Source of the DNA: Thermodesulfobacterium thermophilum DSM 1276
Lineage (GTDB): Bacteria; Desulfobacterota; Thermodesulfobacteria; Thermodesulfobacteriales; Thermodesulfobacteriaceae
Reading direction: 5' to 3'
Assembly: GCF_000421605.1 (NCBI RefSeq)
Contig: NZ_ATXI01000007.1
Coordinates: forward strand, 1 to 64,000
DNA: 64,000 nt
Position 1 is the stretch's first letter; each line of letters starts with the position of its first letter. Positions 1 through 11,812 of the stretch are shown here, one piece after another. The notes beneath the pieces are model-generated. The model saw nothing but the letters and a program-made list of their open reading frames with translations, had not been told where the DNA came from and searched no databases. The position numbers and the translations under genes are program-made.

Positions 1-95
1 TCAAGCCTGTTGCGTTGGAAGAGGGTTTGAGGTTTGCGATTAGAGAAGGTGGAAGGACAGTTGGTGCTGGCGTAGTAACTAAAATAATAGAATAA
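1..95 (+). CDS. tuf: Elongation factor Tu, C-terminal end (partial)
   Basis: Only the last 30 codons lie in the window; the 5' end is off the edge. The reading frame gives [17 protein letters not shown] followed by [13 protein letters not shown] and a TAA, the classic end of domain 3 of EF-Tu, the GTPase that delivers aminoacyl-tRNA to the ribosome. It is followed 15 bp later by rpmG, the usual tuf-rpmG-trnW-secE-nusG order of many bacteria. The match is strong for so short a piece. Confidence 0.93.
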   Translation, partial: KPVALEEGLRFAIREGGRTVGAGVVTKIIE

Positions 96-110
96 TAGGG
101 GTTTTTAGGG

Positions 111-281
111 ATGGCTAAAAAGGGAGAAGCAAGGGTTATCATTCATTTACAGTGTACAGAGTGTAAAAGAAATAATTATACCACTACCAAAAACAGGAGA
201 AATACACCTGATAGGTTAGAGCTTAAGAAATATTGCCCCTGGGATAAAAAACATACCGTACATAAAGAAGTTAAAAAATAA
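111..281 (+). CDS. rpmG: 50S ribosomal protein L33
   Basis: A 56-codon ORF starting [19 protein letters not shown]. It carries two halves of the zinc-ribbon-like L33 fold: CTEC near residue 15, and then only one further cysteine (YCPWDKKH near residue 42), so the second pair is incomplete (C-minus-like). L33 is a small 50S protein near the E site. It lies between tuf and tRNA-Trp, as in many bacteria, and the stop is 5 bp before the tRNA. The ATG is preceded by a weak purine stretch. The length is normal for the family. Confidence 0.93.
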   Translation: MAKKGEARVIIHLQCTECKRNNYTTTKNRRNTPDRLELKKYCPWDKKHTVHKEVKK

Positions 282-286
282 ATGGT

Positions 287-363
287 AGGCCAGTAGCTCA
301 ACTTGGCAGAGCGTCGGACTCCAAATCCGAAGGCTGGGGGTTCAAGTCCCTCCTGGCCTGCCA
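287..363 (+). tRNA. trnW: tRNA-Trp (anticodon CCA)
   Basis: A cloverleaf can be drawn: acceptor stem AGGCCAG with CTGGCCT, anticodon loop CTCCAAA giving anticodon CCA, a T arm containing GGTTCAAGTCC, discriminator G and an encoded CCA 3' end. It reads UGG. Its position between rpmG and secE is conserved in many bacteria. A CCA anticodon does not predict efficient reading of UGA, which matters for the in-frame UGA in the cytochrome gene at 57045. Confidence 0.96.
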
Positions 364-391
364 TTTTTTATTTTTTTAAGGTAGGGATTGT

Positions 392-613
392 ATGGCTTTA
401 AAAGATCAAGATTTAAATAAAGAAAATTTTAAAGATAGGGTGGTAAGATTTTTAAAAGAGGTTAAAATAGAAGCCAAAAAGATTACATGGGCTCCTAAGA
501 AGCAAGTTTTAATGGGAACGTTGATGGTGGTTGTTTTTAGTCTATTTATAGGTGCATATTTAGGAATTTTGGATATAATATATAATTTTATAATCTCTAT
601 TTTGGTGGGATAA
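392..613 (+). CDS. secE: Preprotein translocase subunit SecE
   Basis: 73 residues with the bacterial short-form SecE layout: a charged N-terminal amphipathic region including VKIEAKKITWAPKKQVL (the conserved W-P motif near residue 34), then a single transmembrane helix (about residues 40-70). SecE clamps SecY in the inner-membrane Sec channel. The start codon follows AAGGTAGGG. The stop is directly followed by the GTG of nusG, so the two are probably translated together. Confidence 0.95.
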   Translation: MALKDQDLNKENFKDRVVRFLKEVKIEAKKITWAPKKQVLMGTLMVVVFSLFIGAYLGILDIIYNFIISILVG

Positions 614-614
614 G

Positions 615-1142
615 GTGGCTAAAGTTTGGTATTCAGTCCAGGTTTGGTCTGGTTGGGAAGAAAAAGTTAAGGCTCTGGTAGAAGAGCTTTTGTCCCGCAA
701 GGGGGTCTCTGATAAGGTAGAACGTTTTTTTGTGCCTCCTCCAAAGGAGATAGAGGTTAATTTTTCTCCAGAAAAGCAATTTGTTAAGCTTTTTTATTCT
801 GGATATTTTTTGATGTTAGGTGAGATTGATGAAGAGTTGAAGGAAGAGATAAAAAGGCTGGAAGGTGTTCTTGACGTGATTGGTGGAGACAGGCTTTATG
901 TCTTTAGAACCGAGGAGGTTGACAAACTTATTTCTCAGTTGGTAGTAGAAGAAATAAAGCCTAAACCTCGTTATCAATTTGCTCAAGGTGACAGAGTTAG
1001 GATTACAGAGGGACCTTTTGCCAACTTTATAGGGGTGGTAGATGAGGTTAAGCCTGATAAAGGTAAGGTTAAGGTGTTGGTAAGTATATTTGGTAGAGAG
1101 ACTCCTGTAGAAATAGAGTTTGCTTATTTACAGAAGATTTAA
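615..1142 (+). CDS. nusG: Transcription termination/antitermination factor NusG
   Basis: 175 residues. The NGN domain starts with [15 protein letters not shown], and a C-terminal KOW motif (about residues 122-150) contains [18 protein letters not shown]. NusG binds RNA polymerase to suppress pausing and links it to Rho or ribosomal S10. The start is a GTG one base after the secE stop; the first residues AKVWYSVQ fit the family start, so the GTG is accepted. It precedes the ribosomal L11 gene, as usual. Confidence 0.96.
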   Translation: MAKVWYSVQVWSGWEEKVKALVEELLSRKGVSDKVERFFVPPPKEIEVNFSPEKQFVKLFYSGYFLMLGEIDEELKEEIKRLEGVLDVIGGDRLYVFRTEEVDKLISQLVVEEIKPKPRYQFAQGDRVRITEGPFANFIGVVDEVKPDKGKVKVLVSIFGRETPVEIEFAYLQKI

Positions 1143-1157
1143 GGGGGATAGGGAGGT

Positions 1158-1583
1158 ATGGCTAAAAAGGTAATAGCACAAATAAAGTTACAGCTTCCTG
1201 CAGGGCAGGCTACTCCGGCACCTCCTGTTGGTCCGGCTTTGGGTCAGCATGGTGTTAACATCATGGAGTTTGTTAAGGCGTTTAACGAGAAGACCCGTGG
1301 ACAGGAAGGTTATATCATTCCTGTGGTGATTACCGTTTATGCAGACCGGTCTTTTACTTTTGAGTTGAAGACTCCACCTGCTTCGGTGCTTATTAAAAAG
1401 GCGATTGGTATTGAGACAGGAGCACATGCTCCTGGTAAAGAGGTGGTGGGCAAAATTACTCGAAAACAGTTGGAAGAGATAGTAAAGATGAAGATGCAGG
1501 ATCTTACGGCGGCATCTTTAGAGGCTGCTATTAGGACTATAGAGGGTACAGCCAGAAGTATGGGCGTTCAAATTGTAGATTAA
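1158..1583 (+). CDS. rplK: 50S ribosomal protein L11
   Basis: 141 residues, full family length. Diagnostic segments are the N-terminal [20 protein letters not shown] and the C-terminal rRNA-binding domain ending [11 protein letters not shown]11 forms the GTPase-associated centre with 23S rRNA. It is the substrate of PrmA, encoded at 58794 in this window. AGGGAGGT lies upstream of the ATG. It is in an operon with rplA 11 bp downstream. Confidence 0.98.
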   Translation: MAKKVIAQIKLQLPAGQATPAPPVGPALGQHGVNIMEFVKAFNEKTRGQEGYIIPVVITVYADRSFTFELKTPPASVLIKKAIGIETGAHAPGKEVVGKITRKQLEEIVKMKMQDLTAASLEAAIRTIEGTARSMGVQIVD

Positions 1584-1594
1584 GGAGAGGTGGT

Positions 1595-2317
1595 ATGGCT
1601 AAGCACGGTAAGAAGTATAGAGAGGCTTTGGCTAAAGTTGATAGAACAAAAAAATATTCTTTTGAAGAGGCAGTTAAGCTTGCTTTAGAGACAGCTCATG
1701 CTAAGTTTGACGAAACGGTAGAGGTGGCGGTAAAATTGGGGGTTGATCCAAGACATGCAGACCAAATGGTTAGGGGGTCTGTGGTTTTACCTCATGGAAC
1801 TGGAAAGACTGCGCGAGTGTTGGTTTTTGCTAAAGGAGAGAAGGCTAAAGAAGCTTTAGAGGCTGGTGCAGATTATGTAGGGGACGAGGACCTTATTGAA
1901 AAGATTCAGAAAGAGAATTGGCTTGAGTTTGATAAGGTAATAGCCACTCCAGATATGATGCCAGCTGTTAGTAAGTTAGGTAAAATCTTAGGGCCAAGAG
2001 GTCTTATGCCAAGCTCTAAGACAGGGACAGTAACTTTTGATGTGGCTAAAGCGGTAAAAGATATTAAGGCAGGTAAGGTTGATTTTAGAGTTGATAGAGG
2101 TGCGGTGGTGCATGTTCCTGTAGGTAAGGTTTCTTTTGGTGAAAAGAAGATTTTAGAAAACATGGCTGCGTTTTTTGAAGCTTTATTAAAGGCTAAGCCC
2201 TCTGCAGCCAAAGGACAATATATAAGAAGTGTTGCTATATCTACTACGATGGGTCCTGGAATTAAGGTTGACCCTAACGAGGTAAAAAATTTAATCCAGA
2301 GATATTCTGGAGATTAA
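1595..2317 (+). CDS. rplA: 50S ribosomal protein L1
   Basis: 240 residues, starting [16 protein letters not shown], with the L1 signature region [20 protein letters not shown] near residues 128-147. L1 forms the mobile stalk at the E site and, in many bacteria, represses its own operon. The start follows GGAGAGGT. A 160-bp leader separates it from rplJ. Confidence 0.98.
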   Translation: MAKHGKKYREALAKVDRTKKYSFEEAVKLALETAHAKFDETVEVAVKLGVDPRHADQMVRGSVVLPHGTGKTARVLVFAKGEKAKEALEAGADYVGDEDLIEKIQKENWLEFDKVIATPDMMPAVSKLGKILGPRGLMPSSKTGTVTFDVAKAVKDIKAGKVDFRVDRGAVVHVPVGKVSFGEKKILENMAAFFEALLKAKPSAAKGQYIRSVAISTTMGPGIKVDPNEVKNLIQRYSGD

Positions 2318-2324
2318 ATTAGAG

Positions 2325-2462
2325 GTTTGAGCCCCTTGAGGTCCTTCAAAAGCAGGGTGTCTCTTGGGGCCAGAGATTAGTAGGTGCCATTTTGGCTTAA
2401 ATGAGGAAGCTTCCTCAGCCTACTATAGGCGAAAGGGTACCCTTTCATGTGGTTAAAATTTA
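2325..2462 (+). promoter_or_regulatory. Ribosomal protein L10-type leader of rplJL
   Basis: The 160-bp gap between rplA and rplJ has the elements expected of an L10 leader. There is a GAGCCCCTTGAGG / CTCTTGGGGCC pairing region around 2330-2372, and further pairable segments (GAGGAAGCTTCCTC, then AGTAGG with CCTACT). The L10-(L12)4 complex is known to bind this mRNA region and repress translation of L10 and L12. The assignment rests on position and on visible complementarity, not on a covariance-model search. Exact ends are uncertain. Confidence 0.75.
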
Positions 2463-2477
2463 TAAGGAGGTATAGAC

Positions 2478-3005
2478 TTGCTTACCCGAGCTCGTAAGGC
2501 AGAAATCATCAAAGATGTAAATGAGAAGTTTGTTAAGTCACAAGGGGTTTTTGTTACTTCTTTTAGAGGTTTTACGGTAGCTGAAAGTAATGAAATAAGG
2601 AAGCTTGTTAGGGAAAAGGGAGGAGAGTTTAGGGTTATTAAAAATACCCTTATAAGGATTGCCTCTGAAAACACAGATTTTAAACCTGTAAGTGATTACA
2701 TCGAAGGGCCTACAGCTTTGGTTTTTGCATATCAAGACCCTGTAGAGATTGCTAAGGTTTTAAATGATTTTGTTAAAAAACATCCGGCTTTACAGATAAA
2801 GGGTTTTGTTATTCAGGGTAAGGGCTATAAGCCTGAATTTATTGAGGATCTGGTTAAACTTCCTCCAAGAGAGGTTTTGTTGGCTCAGGTACTTGGTACC
2901 ATTCAGGCACCGGTATCCAACTTTGTTGGGGTATTGGCGGCTATTATCAGGAATTTCCTTTATGTGCTTAAGGCTATTGAAGAAAAGAAGTCAAAGGGTG
3001 AGTAA
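2478..3005 (+). CDS. rplJ: 50S ribosomal protein L10
   Basis: 175 residues, normal length. The N-terminal rRNA-binding part includes MLTRARKAEIIKDVNEKFVK and GGEFRVIKNTLIRIA; a C-terminal helix anchors L12 dimers. The start is a TTG preceded at good spacing by AAGGAGG. No other start suits the family N-terminus. It lies downstream of a leader that fits L10 autoregulation. Confidence 0.97.
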   Translation: MLTRARKAEIIKDVNEKFVKSQGVFVTSFRGFTVAESNEIRKLVREKGGEFRVIKNTLIRIASENTDFKPVSDYIEGPTALVFAYQDPVEIAKVLNDFVKKHPALQIKGFVIQGKGYKPEFIEDLVKLPPREVLLAQVLGTIQAPVSNFVGVLAAIIRNFLYVLKAIEEKKSKGE

Positions 3006-3046
3006 AATTTAAAAAACAGAAAAAAAGCAAAAGGAGGGATTAGGAA

Positions 3047-3439
3047 ATGCCAGTAACCAAAGAGGAAGTCATCGAGTTTATCGCCAACATGAGTGTGTTA
3101 GAACTTTCTCAGTTTATCAAAGAGTTAGAGGAGAAGTTTGGTGTAACTGCGGCTGCTCCTGTAGCTGCCGTGGCAGCTGTGGGTGCTGTGGCTGGTGCTC
3201 CTGCTGAAGCTGCTCAGGCTGAGGAAAAGACAGAGTTTGATGTGGTTTTGACTGATGTAGGAGGTAACAAGATCAACGTGATTAAGGTGGTAAGAGAAAT
3301 TACAGGCTTAGGGTTAAAAGAGGCTAAGGATTTGGTTGAAGGTGTACCCAAGCCAGTAAAAACTGGTGTTAGCAAGAATGAAGCAGAAGAGATTAAGAAA
3401 AAATTAGAAGAAGTAGGTGCCAAAGTAGAAATCAAGTAA
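3047..3439 (+). CDS. rplL: 50S ribosomal protein L7/L12
   Basis: 130 residues: an N-terminal dimerisation domain (about 1-35), an alanine-rich hinge (about 36-60) and a C-terminal factor-binding domain with [19 protein letters not shown]. It forms the multimeric stalk that recruits translation GTPases. A strong AAAGGAGGG lies before the ATG, which fits the need for several copies per ribosome. An attenuator-like hairpin follows. Confidence 0.97.
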   Translation: MPVTKEEVIEFIANMSVLELSQFIKELEEKFGVTAAAPVAAVAAVGAVAGAPAEAAQAEEKTEFDVVLTDVGGNKINVIKVVREITGLGLKEAKDLVEGVPKPVKTGVSKNEAEEIKKKLEEVGAKVEIK

Positions 3440-3483
3440 GCCTTGTATAGTTTAAAATTTTATTTTCTAAAATCTACTTTTTC

Positions 3484-3517
3484 AAAGGGTTTCCCCTGTC
3501 CCTGGGGAAACCCTTTT
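3484..3517 (+). terminator. rplL-rpoB intergenic hairpin (partial terminator/attenuator)
   Basis: A perfect 13-bp stem (AAAGGGTTTCCCC with GGGGAAACCCTTT) closes a 7-nt loop and is followed by only four T residues and then CG. In many bacteria an attenuator here sets the ratio of ribosomal protein to RNA polymerase transcripts. The short U tract suggests partial read-through into rpoB rather than full termination. Confidence 0.8.
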
Positions 3518-3553
3518 CGTCATTTATAAAAATCCAGGGAGGGGATCATAAAA

Positions 3554-6500
3554 ATGCTAAACAACCAAAGAAACTTATCTGTTCGTAAAAGTTTTTCTAA
3601 AGTAAAACAGATCCAAGAAGTACCCAATCTTTTAAAAATACCTAAGGAATCCTATGATAAATTTTTACAGGCCAAAACCCCTCCAGAAAACAGAATAGAC
3701 ATAGGTATCCATAGGTGTTTAAAGTCTGTATTTCCGATAAGAGACTATTCTGAGACAGCGGTTTTAGAATATATAGATTATAAGATTTTAGAACCAAAGT
3801 ATGCCCCAGAAGAGGCTAAAGATAAAGGTTTAACTTATGAAGCCCCGATGAAATTAAAGGTAAGGCTGGTAACCTATGACTTAGACCCAGAAACTGGTAT
3901 AAAGAGTATTAAAGATGTTAAAGAGCAGGAGGTATATTTTGGCACCATTCCTTTGATGACTGAAGACGGAAGGTTTATCATAAATGGGACAGAACGTGCT
4001 ATTGTCAATCAGCTTCAACGGTCTCCTGGTGTTATCTTTGAAAAAGAGAAAACTCATGCTAAAGCAGGTAGGTTAACCTATATTGCCAGGGTTATTCCGG
4101 TTAAAGGGTCTTGGTTGGATTTTATTTATGATTATAAAGGTAGGTTTTTCGTAAGGATAGATAAGAGAAAGAATATTTTAGCTACTATTTTCCTTAAGGC
4201 TATGGGGATGAGTGAAGAAGAAATTCTTTCTCTTTTTTATCCTTCTGAGACCTATTTAATCTTGGAAGAAGGGGTTGAAAAACTCTTAGACTATGAACTT
4301 TTAGCAGGACAAAAGGCGGTTTCTGACATCGTTAATCCTGAGACCGGAGAGGTTATCGTTAAAAAAGGTAAGGTTATCACGGCAGGTCTAATAAAAAGGT
4401 TAAAAAGGTTAGGGATTGGCTCTATAAAACTTTCTGACGAGGCTTTGATAGGGAAGATTTGTGCTAAAGATATAGTAGACCCAGAAGGCACTGGGGAGGT
4501 CCTTTTAGAAGCCAACCACGAAATAACCAAAGAAAAATTAGATTTGCTGAGAGAAAAAGGTATAAAAGAGGTAAAAGTCCTTTTTGTAGACCTTCATTAC
4601 TATACTTCTTCTGTAAGAGAAGCTTTAAAAAGCGATAAAGTAAGAAATACAGAAGAGGCCCTTATCGAAATCTATAGAAAAATGCGTCCTTCGAGTCCTG
4701 TAAGTTATGAAGTGGCAGAGGCTTACTTTAGGTCCCTCTTTTTTGACCCTGAGACTTATGACCTTTCTGAAATAGGACGCTATAAAATCAACCTACGTTT
4801 AAACTTAGATATCCCGATTACTCAAAGGGTGCTTACCAAGCAGGATGTCATAGCCATTTTAAAGGAATTGATAAGACTCAGAGAAAGAGAGGAGGAAGGA
4901 GACGATATAGACAGTCTTTCCAACAGAAGGGTTAGAGCAGTAGGCGAGTTGGTAGAAAATCAGTTCCTTATCGGTCTTATGAGAATGGAGAGGTCGATAA
5001 AAGAAAAACTTCAGCTTCAGGAACTTGAGGAGATAACCCCTGTAGAGCTTATAAACAGCAAGCCTGTTGTGGGTGCGGTAAAAGAATTTTTTGCCCAGGG
5101 ACAGCTTTCTCAGTTTATGGACCAAACTAACGTTCTCTCCATGCTTACCCATAAAAGAAGACTTTCTGCTTTAGGACCAGGTGGTTTGACCAGAGAAAGG
5201 GCAGGTTTTGAGGTCAGAGACGTTCATCCCAGCCATTATGGAAGGATCTGTCCTATCGAAACACCTGAAGGTCCAAACATCGGTTTGATTGTTTCTCCTA
5301 CCACCTTTGCCCAGACCAATCCTTATGGATTTTTAGAGACCCCCTATAGGATGGTTAAAGATGGTAGGGTTACAGATCAAGTAATTTACTTGAATGCTGC
5401 TGAAGAAAAAGATTTGGTTATAGCTCAATCTACCATTAGACTGGATAAACAAGGAAATATTTTGGATGAATATGTTCCTGCCAGAAAAAACGGAGAGTTT
5501 GTTATAGCCCATAGGGACGAGGTTGATTTGATAGACCTTGTGCCTGCTCAAGTAGTCAGTGTTTCCAGCTCTTTGATACCTTTCCTTGAACACGATGACG
5601 CTAACCGTGCACTTATGGGATCTAACATGCAACGACAGGCTGTACCTTTGATAAAAACCAAAGCTCCTCTGGTTGGTTCTGGTATGGAAAGGGTGGTGGT
5701 TTTAAACTCAGGTATGGTGGTAGTGGCAGAAAATGATGGTGTGGTTGAGGATGTAGACAGCACACGGATAGTGGTAAGGTATGACGCTAAGGAGGGAGAG
5801 CTTCCTGAGGTAAAGATTTATGAGTTGATAAAATGGAAAAAATCTAACCAGAATACTTGCTTTTTACAAAGACCTATAGTGAAACCAGGGCAGAGGGTCA
5901 AAAAAGGAGAGATTTTAGCAGACGGTCCTTCGATTAGCCAAGGAGAGTTGGCGCTGGGTAAAGATGTTTTGGTTGCGTTTATGCCTTGGAGAGGTTATAA
6001 CTTTGAGGACTCTATCATCATCTCTGAGAGGTTGGTAAAGGATGACGTTTTTACCTCTATCCATATAGAAGAGTTTGAATGTGTTGCCAGAGAGACTAAG
6101 CTTGGAAGAGAAGAAATTACAAGAGATCTCCCTAATGTAAGTGAAGAACTTTTAACCAATCTTGACGAAAGTGGTATAATAAAAATAGGAAGTTATGTAA
6201 AGCCTGGAGATATTTTGGTAGGGAAGGTAACCCCTAAAGGAGAGACTACTCTTACCCCTGAGGAAAAACTTTTAAGAGCCATTTTTGGAGAAAAGGCAAA
6301 AGATGTAAAAGATACCTCTTTAAAAGTTCCTGCAGGTATAGAAGGTATTGTGATAGATACCAAGATCCTTACCCGAAAAGGTATAGAAAAAGATGCAAGG
6401 GCTAAACAAAAGGAAGATGAAACCATAGCTAAGCTTTTGAGAAACCAAGCAGCTGTTTTAGAGGTTCTTTTTAGACATACGGTAAACAGATTGGCCTATG

Positions 6501-7642
6501 TTTTAAATGGAGAGGTAGCTACTACTGATCTGGAAAGAGAGGGGCAGGTTTTTATCAACAAAGGAGAGGCTTTAACTTTAGAGAAACTTAAGACTTTACC
6601 CACTTCTCTTTTGTCTAAGTTGAAAGAGGTAGTTTCTTCTGCTAAAAAAGAAGTAGTTTCGGAGATCATAAAGGCCTATGAAAAGAAGAGAAAAGAGATT
6701 ATGGAAGAGTATGAGGCCCATATCAACAGGATAAAGAAAGGTGATGAACTACCCCCTGGTGTTTTGAAGGTAGTGAAGGTTTATGTAGCCATGAAGAGAA
6801 AGCTTCAACCAGGAGATAAGATGGCAGGAAGGCACGGAAACAAAGGTGTGGTCTCTAAAATCGTTCCTATCGAGGACATGCCTTATTTACCTGACGGAAC
6901 ACCGGTAGACATGATCCTTTCACCTTTAGGTGTTCCTTCTCGTATGAACATAGGTCAGCTTCTTGAAACCCATCTGGGGTGGGCTTGTAAGGAGTTAGGT
7001 AAAAAGTTAAGTAAGTTGGCACAGGAATACCAGGTAGAGAGTGTGAAGGCACTTTTAAAAGAGATTTTTTATGAAGACGAATATGAGAAGTTGGTAGAAG
7101 GTAAGACCGATGAGGAAATATTAGAACTTGCTAAGGGTTTTGCTGATGGAATTCCTATTGCTACCCCTGTTTTTTCAGGAGCTAAGGAGGCAGAGATCAA
7201 AAAGTGGCTGTCTTTAGCTGGGTTAAGTGAAAGTGGAACTACTGTTCTTTATAATGGTATGACAGGAGAACCTTTTTACGAACCGGTAACCGTAGGTTAT
7301 ATGCATATGTTAAAACTTCATCACTTGGTTGACGATAAGATCCATGCTCGTTCTACTGGGCCTTACTCACTGATAACCCAGCAACCTCTTGGTGGAAAGT
7401 CTCAGTTCGGTGGACAGAGATTAGGAGAGATGGAAGTGTGGGCGATAGAGGCTTATGGAGCTGCTTATACCCTCCATGAGTTCCTTACGGTTAAAAGTGA
7501 CGATGTAGAAGGACGTACCAAGATGTATGAAAAACTGGTTAAGGGTAAGAACTTTTTAGAAGGAGGTATGCCTGAAAGTTTTAAAGTGTTAACCAAAGAG
7601 TTGCAAGGTCTCTGCCTTGATATAGAACCTATAGAAGAATAA
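3554..7642 (+). CDS. rpoB: DNA-directed RNA polymerase subunit beta
   Basis: 1362 residues, typical of the proteobacterial/desulfobacterial form. Landmarks: the rifampicin-cluster region with [20 protein letters not shown], then [21 protein letters not shown], the [16 protein letters not shown]-type segment (here [14 protein letters not shown]) and the C-terminal [18 protein letters not shown] clamp motif. An inserted segment near residues 245-345 carries two similar stretches ([15 protein letters not shown] and [15 protein letters not shown]), resembling the lineage-specific insert of related phyla. The subunit forms the catalytic core with beta'. rpoC starts 24 bp downstream. Confidence 0.98.
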   Translation: MLNNQRNLSVRKSFSKVKQIQEVPNLLKIPKESYDKFLQAKTPPENRIDIGIHRCLKSVFPIRDYSETAVLEYIDYKILEPKYAPEEAKDKGLTYEAPMKLKVRLVTYDLDPETGIKSIKDVKEQEVYFGTIPLMTEDGRFIINGTERAIVNQLQRSPGVIFEKEKTHAKAGRLTYIARVIPVKGSWLDFIYDYKGRFFVRIDKRKNILATIFLKAMGMSEEEILSLFYPSETYLILEEGVEKLLDYELLAGQKAVSDIVNPETGEVIVKKGKVITAGLIKRLKRLGIGSIKLSDEALIGKICAKDIVDPEGTGEVLLEANHEITKEKLDLLREKGIKEVKVLFVDLHYYTSSVREALKSDKVRNTEEALIEIYRKMRPSSPVSYEVAEAYFRSLFFDPETYDLSEIGRYKINLRLNLDIPITQRVLTKQDVIAILKELIRLREREEEGDDIDSLSNRRVRAVGELVENQFLIGLMRMERSIKEKLQLQELEEITPVELINSKPVVGAVKEFFAQGQLSQFMDQTNVLSMLTHKRRLSALGPGGLTRERAGFEVRDVHPSHYGRICPIETPEGPNIGLIVSPTTFAQTNPYGFLETPYRMVKDGRVTDQVIYLNAAEEKDLVIAQSTIRLDKQGNILDEYVPARKNGEFVIAHRDEVDLIDLVPAQVVSVSSSLIPFLEHDDANRALMGSNMQRQAVPLIKTKAPLVGSGMERVVVLNSGMVVVAENDGVVEDVDSTRIVVRYDAKEGELPEVKIYELIKWKKSNQNTCFLQRPIVKPGQRVKKGEILADGPSISQGELALGKDVLVAFMPWRGYNFEDSIIISERLVKDDVFTSIHIEEFECVARETKLGREEITRDLPNVSEELLTNLDESGIIKIGSYVKPGDILVGKVTPKGETTLTPEEKLLRAIFGEKAKDVKDTSLKVPAGIEGIVIDTKILTRKGIEKDARAKQKEDETIAKLLRNQAAVLEVLFRHTVNRLAYVLNGEVATTDLEREGQVFINKGEALTLEKLKTLPTSLLSKLKEVVSSAKKEVVSEIIKAYEKKRKEIMEEYEAHINRIKKGDELPPGVLKVVKVYVAMKRKLQPGDKMAGRHGNKGVVSKIVPIEDMPYLPDGTPVDMILSPLGVPSRMNIGQLLETHLGWACKELGKKLSKLAQEYQVESVKALLKEIFYEDEYEKLVEGKTDEEILELAKGFADGIPIATPVFSGAKEAEIKKWLSLAGLSESGTTVLYNGMTGEPFYEPVTVGYMHMLKLHHLVDDKIHARSTGPYSLITQQPLGGKSQFGGQRLGEMEVWAIEAYGAAYTLHEFLTVKSDDVEGRTKMYEKLVKGKNFLEGGMPESFKVLTKELQGLCLDIEPIEE

Positions 7643-7666
7643 AAAAACAAAGGGGGTGTTTATATA

Positions 7667-10600
7667 ATGAAAGAACTCCTTTCTATTTTAGAGAAACCTA
7701 AGGATGTGATGAAAATAAAGGCATTAAAGATAGGGTTAGCCTCTCCTGAAAAGATAAGAGAATGGAGTTACGGAGAGGTTAAAAAACCGGAGACGATTAA
7801 CTATAGGACTTTGAGGCCTGAAAAGGACGGTCTATTTTGTGCTAAAATTTTTGGTCCTGTTAGGGATTATGAATGTATCTGTGGTAAATATCGTGGGATG
7901 AAACATAGAGGAGTTATCTGTGAAAAGTGCGGGGTTGAGGTTATCCAGAGCAAGGTTAGAAGAGAGAGGATGGGACATATTGAGTTGGCTGCGCCGGTAG
8001 CTCATATTTGGTATCTGAGGAGTATTCCCTCGAAAATAGGTATTTTACTCAACATGACCCTTAAAGAAGTAGAGTCTATTCTTTATTTAGAAAGATATGT
8101 AGTTATAGAAAGCCAGGTTGAAGAATTTCCTGTGGGCACCATTCTTACCGAAGATAAATACTACACCTTAAGAGAGATGTATGGAGACCAGATAATAGCT
8201 GATACAGGGGCTTCGGCTATTTATGAACTTTTAAGAAACATAGACCTTGACAAACTTATTCAGGACATCCAGATAGAACTTCAAACCACCCACAGCGAGG
8301 CTCGTAAAAAGAAACTTGGCAAAAGGCTTCAGATAGCCAGGGCATTTAAACAGTCAGGTAATAAACCTGAATGGATGATTTTAAAGGTTATACCGGTTAT
8401 TCCTCCTGAATTGAGACCTTTAGTTCCTTTAGAGGGGGGGAGGTTTGCTACCTCAGACTTAAACGACCTTTATAGAAGGGTTATCAACCGTAACGTGAGA
8501 CTTAAAAAGTTGATAGACCTTGATGCCCCTGAAATTATTTTAAAAAACGAAAAAAGGATGTTACAAGAGGCTGTTGATGCCCTTTTTGATAACGGTAGAA
8601 GAGGGCGTCCTGTGATGGGGCCTAACAGAAGGCCTTTAAAAAGTCTTTCTGACATCCTTAAGGGTAAACAAGGTAGGTTTAGACAGAATCTTTTGGGTAA
8701 AAGAGTGGATTTTTCAGGTAGGTCTGTTATTACCGCAGGCCCTGAGTTAAGGATGTATCAGTGTGGTTTGCCTAAGAAAATGGCCTTGGAACTTTTTAAA
8801 CCCTATATTTATGGTTGGTTAGAAAAGCATGGATATGCTACCAACATCAAAACTGCTAAAAGGTTGGTGGAAGAGGAACATCCTGCGGTTTGGGATGCCC
8901 TTGATGAGATCGTAAAAGAATATCCGGTTATGTTAAACCGTGCCCCTACCTTGCACAGGTTAGGTATTCAGGCCTTTGAACCAGTGTTGATAGACACCAA
9001 GGCTATCCAGCTACATCCACTGGTCTGTGTAGCTTACAACGCTGACTTTGACGGAGACCAGATGGCTGTCCATGTTCCCCTTTCAGTAGAGGCGCAGATA
9101 GAAAATAGAGTTCTTATTCTTTCAACCAACAACATCCTTCTTCCTGACAACGGTATTCCTGTAGTTTATCCTACCCAAGATATGGTTTTAGGAATTTACT
9201 ACATGACGTTAGAACGTCCTTTTGCGAAGGGAGAAGGTAAAGTTTTTAGAGATAAAGATGAGGTGATCCTTGCATATCAGACAGGAGCTGTCCATCTACA
9301 AGCGAAGATAAAGGTAAGGATTGATGGTAAACTTTTAGATACAACGGTAGGTAGAGTCCTGTTTTCGACCATCGTTCCCGAAGAGATTCCTTTTGAAGAG
9401 TATAATAAACCATTGACCAAAAAAGAGCTTCAAAAGTTGATAGACATTTCTTATCGTAGAGCAGGTATTAAGAAAACAGTAATTTTTGCGGATAAATTAA
9501 AAGATTTGGGGTTTGCACAAGCTACTGAAGCTGCTCTTTCTATTTCTGTGGATTATCTTACCATTCCTAAGAAAAAAGCGGAAATTTTGGCTGAGGCAGA
9601 TAGAAAGATTGCAGAGATCTGGGAGCAGTATAGAGAAGGTTTGATCACCGAGAGTGAAAGGTATAACAAAGCAATAGATATATGGTCTAATGCTACTGAG
9701 CGTGTTACTGAAGAGATGATTAAAGAAATGGAAACCAAGGAATATATCGGGCCTAACGGAGAGAAAGTGATAGGTCCCAGCTTTAACCCAGTCTACATCA
9801 TGGCCTTTTCTGGAGCTCGTGGTTCTAAAGATCAGATAAGGCAGCTTGCTGGTATGAGAGGTTTAATGGCTAAGCCCTCGGGAGAAATTATTGAAACCCC
9901 GATTAAAAGTAACTTCAGAGAAGGACTTTCGGTTTTGGAATACTTTGTGTCTACCCATGGAGCCCGTAAAGGACTTGCAGACACAGCTTTAAAAACCGCT
10001 AATGCCGGATATTTAACAAGAAAATTAGTAGATGTTGCTCAAGACTGTGTGGTAACTGAAGAAGATTGTGGAACCATAGATGGTATAGAAGTAGGTCATC
10101 TTATTGAGGCAGGTGAGATTATCGAACCTGTTTGGGATAGAGTGTTGGGAAGGGTTGCCTTAGAAGATATTTTAGACCCTATTACAGGAGAGGTATTGAT
10201 CGAAGCTAATCAAGAAATAGATGAAGAAGGGGTTAAAAAGCTTAAAGAAGCAGGAATAGAGAAGGTCATGATAAGGTCTGTGCTTACCTGTGAGGCAAAG
10301 CATGGAGTTTGTAGAAAGTGTTATGGAAGAGACCTTGCTACTGGAAAGTTGGTAGAGATAGGAGAAGCCGTAGGGATTATTGCCGCTCAGTCTATTGGAG
10401 AACCTGGAACTCAGCTTACGATGAGAACCTTCCACATCGGAGGTGCGGTAGGTAAGGCTTTAGAACAAAGCGAACACAGAGCTCAGTCAAGAGGTTTGAT
10501 AAAGTTTCTTAATTTAAGACTGGTTAGAAGGGAAGATGGTACTTTAGTGGCTTTAAACAGACAAGGAGAGATTGCTATCGTGTCTCCTGACGGTAGGATT

Positions 10601-11728
10601 TTAGAAAAATATCCAGTCACCTATGGTGCTAAGATTAAAGTAGAAGAAGGTCAAGAGGTAAAACCTGGAGACCTCTTGGTAGAATGGGATCCTTATACCA
10701 CACCTATCATCGCCGAAGTTTCTGGAAGGGTAAAGTTTGGAGATATCATAGACGGGGTAACGGTTGATGAAAAGATAGACGTAACCACCGGTAGAGCAAG
10801 TATTATCGTAAGAGACTACAAACTTACCGACTATAGACCAAGGATTTCTATCAAAGATGAGAAAGGAAGAACCATCGACCTTCCAGATGGGAGAGGTAAA
10901 GCCAGGTATGAGTTACCGGTAGGAGCTATCATCAGCGTTCAGGAAGGAGATATGGTAAAGGCAGGAGATATCATCGCAAGAATTCCTCGAGAAACTTTGA
11001 AAGCTAAAGACATCACCGGAGGTCTTCCAAAAGTTACCGATTTATTTGAAGCACGTAAACCTAAAGAGTATGCCACCATCACTGAAATCGATGGAACGGT
11101 GGTGTTTGAAAAAGAAGCCAGAGGTAAGAAAAAGGTTGTTATTCAACCTGAGGTAGGAGAACCTTTAGAGTATTATATTTCTAAAGGTAAACATATCTTG
11201 GTAAGAGAAGGTGATGTGGTTAAAGCTGGAGATCCTCTGGTAGAGGGTTCTCCTAATCCTCATGATATCTTAAAGGTTAAAGGAGTTAAAGGGGTTGCAA
11301 GATTCTTGGTTGAAGAGATTCAGGAAGTTTACAGGCTTCAGGGTGTTAAGATAAACGATAAACACTTTGAGGTTATCGTAAAACAGATGCTTAAAAAGGT
11401 TAAGATAAAAGACCCAGGTGATACCAACTTTATGATCGGTGAGTATGTGGATAAAGTTAGGTTTGAGGAGGAAAACGAAAAGATCATAGCTACTGGAGGA
11501 AAACCAGCAGTAGCTGAACCTGTAATCCTTGGCATCACAAAAGTAGCCTTGCTTACTGATTCTTGGTTGTCTGCTGCCTCCTTCCAGGAAACTACGAGAG
11601 TTCTTACCGAGGCCTCTATTGCCGGTAAGGTAGACTATCTAAAGGGACTAAAAGAAAACGTAATCATCGGAAGGTTAATTCCTGCAGGGACAGGAAGGAT
11701 TGTTTACGAAGAAAAAGGATGGCTGTAA
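7667..11728 (+). CDS. rpoC: DNA-directed RNA polymerase subunit beta'
   Basis: 1353 residues. The N-terminal zinc finger reads [20 protein letters not shown], the catalytic Mg-binding loop reads [12 protein letters not shown], and the trigger-loop region contains [22 protein letters not shown] second cysteine cluster ([13 protein letters not shown]) binds zinc. A GGGGGT element lies before the ATG. It forms an operon with rpoB and ends just before a bidirectional terminator. Confidence 0.98.
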   Translation: MKELLSILEKPKDVMKIKALKIGLASPEKIREWSYGEVKKPETINYRTLRPEKDGLFCAKIFGPVRDYECICGKYRGMKHRGVICEKCGVEVIQSKVRRERMGHIELAAPVAHIWYLRSIPSKIGILLNMTLKEVESILYLERYVVIESQVEEFPVGTILTEDKYYTLREMYGDQIIADTGASAIYELLRNIDLDKLIQDIQIELQTTHSEARKKKLGKRLQIARAFKQSGNKPEWMILKVIPVIPPELRPLVPLEGGRFATSDLNDLYRRVINRNVRLKKLIDLDAPEIILKNEKRMLQEAVDALFDNGRRGRPVMGPNRRPLKSLSDILKGKQGRFRQNLLGKRVDFSGRSVITAGPELRMYQCGLPKKMALELFKPYIYGWLEKHGYATNIKTAKRLVEEEHPAVWDALDEIVKEYPVMLNRAPTLHRLGIQAFEPVLIDTKAIQLHPLVCVAYNADFDGDQMAVHVPLSVEAQIENRVLILSTNNILLPDNGIPVVYPTQDMVLGIYYMTLERPFAKGEGKVFRDKDEVILAYQTGAVHLQAKIKVRIDGKLLDTTVGRVLFSTIVPEEIPFEEYNKPLTKKELQKLIDISYRRAGIKKTVIFADKLKDLGFAQATEAALSISVDYLTIPKKKAEILAEADRKIAEIWEQYREGLITESERYNKAIDIWSNATERVTEEMIKEMETKEYIGPNGEKVIGPSFNPVYIMAFSGARGSKDQIRQLAGMRGLMAKPSGEIIETPIKSNFREGLSVLEYFVSTHGARKGLADTALKTANAGYLTRKLVDVAQDCVVTEEDCGTIDGIEVGHLIEAGEIIEPVWDRVLGRVALEDILDPITGEVLIEANQEIDEEGVKKLKEAGIEKVMIRSVLTCEAKHGVCRKCYGRDLATGKLVEIGEAVGIIAAQSIGEPGTQLTMRTFHIGGAVGKALEQSEHRAQSRGLIKFLNLRLVRREDGTLVALNRQGEIAIVSPDGRILEKYPVTYGAKIKVEEGQEVKPGDLLVEWDPYTTPIIAEVSGRVKFGDIIDGVTVDEKIDVTTGRASIIVRDYKLTDYRPRISIKDEKGRTIDLPDGRGKARYELPVGAIISVQEGDMVKAGDIIARIPRETLKAKDITGGLPKVTDLFEARKPKEYATITEIDGTVVFEKEARGKKKVVIQPEVGEPLEYYISKGKHILVREGDVVKAGDPLVEGSPNPHDILKVKGVKGVARFLVEEIQEVYRLQGVKINDKHFEVIVKQMLKKVKIKDPGDTNFMIGEYVDKVRFEEENEKIIATGGKPAVAEPVILGITKVALLTDSWLSAASFQETTRVLTEASIAGKVDYLKGLKENVIIGRLIPAGTGRIVYEEKGWL

Positions 11729-11747
11729 GACCAAATAGACTTTAAAT

Positions 11748-11782
11748 AAAAAAGGGAGGGTTTCAAAAACCCTCCCTTTTTT
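11748..11782. terminator. Bidirectional terminator between rpoC and rpsO
   Basis: An inverted repeat AAAGGGAGGGTTT / AAACCCTCCCTTT with a 3-nt loop. It is flanked by A's on the left and a T tract on the right, so it reads as an intrinsic terminator from both strands. It ends the rpoBC transcript on the + strand and the rpsO transcript on the - strand. Confidence 0.92.
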
Positions 11783-11812
11783 ATTTGTTTTTAAAGGATT
11801 GAATTTTTGAGC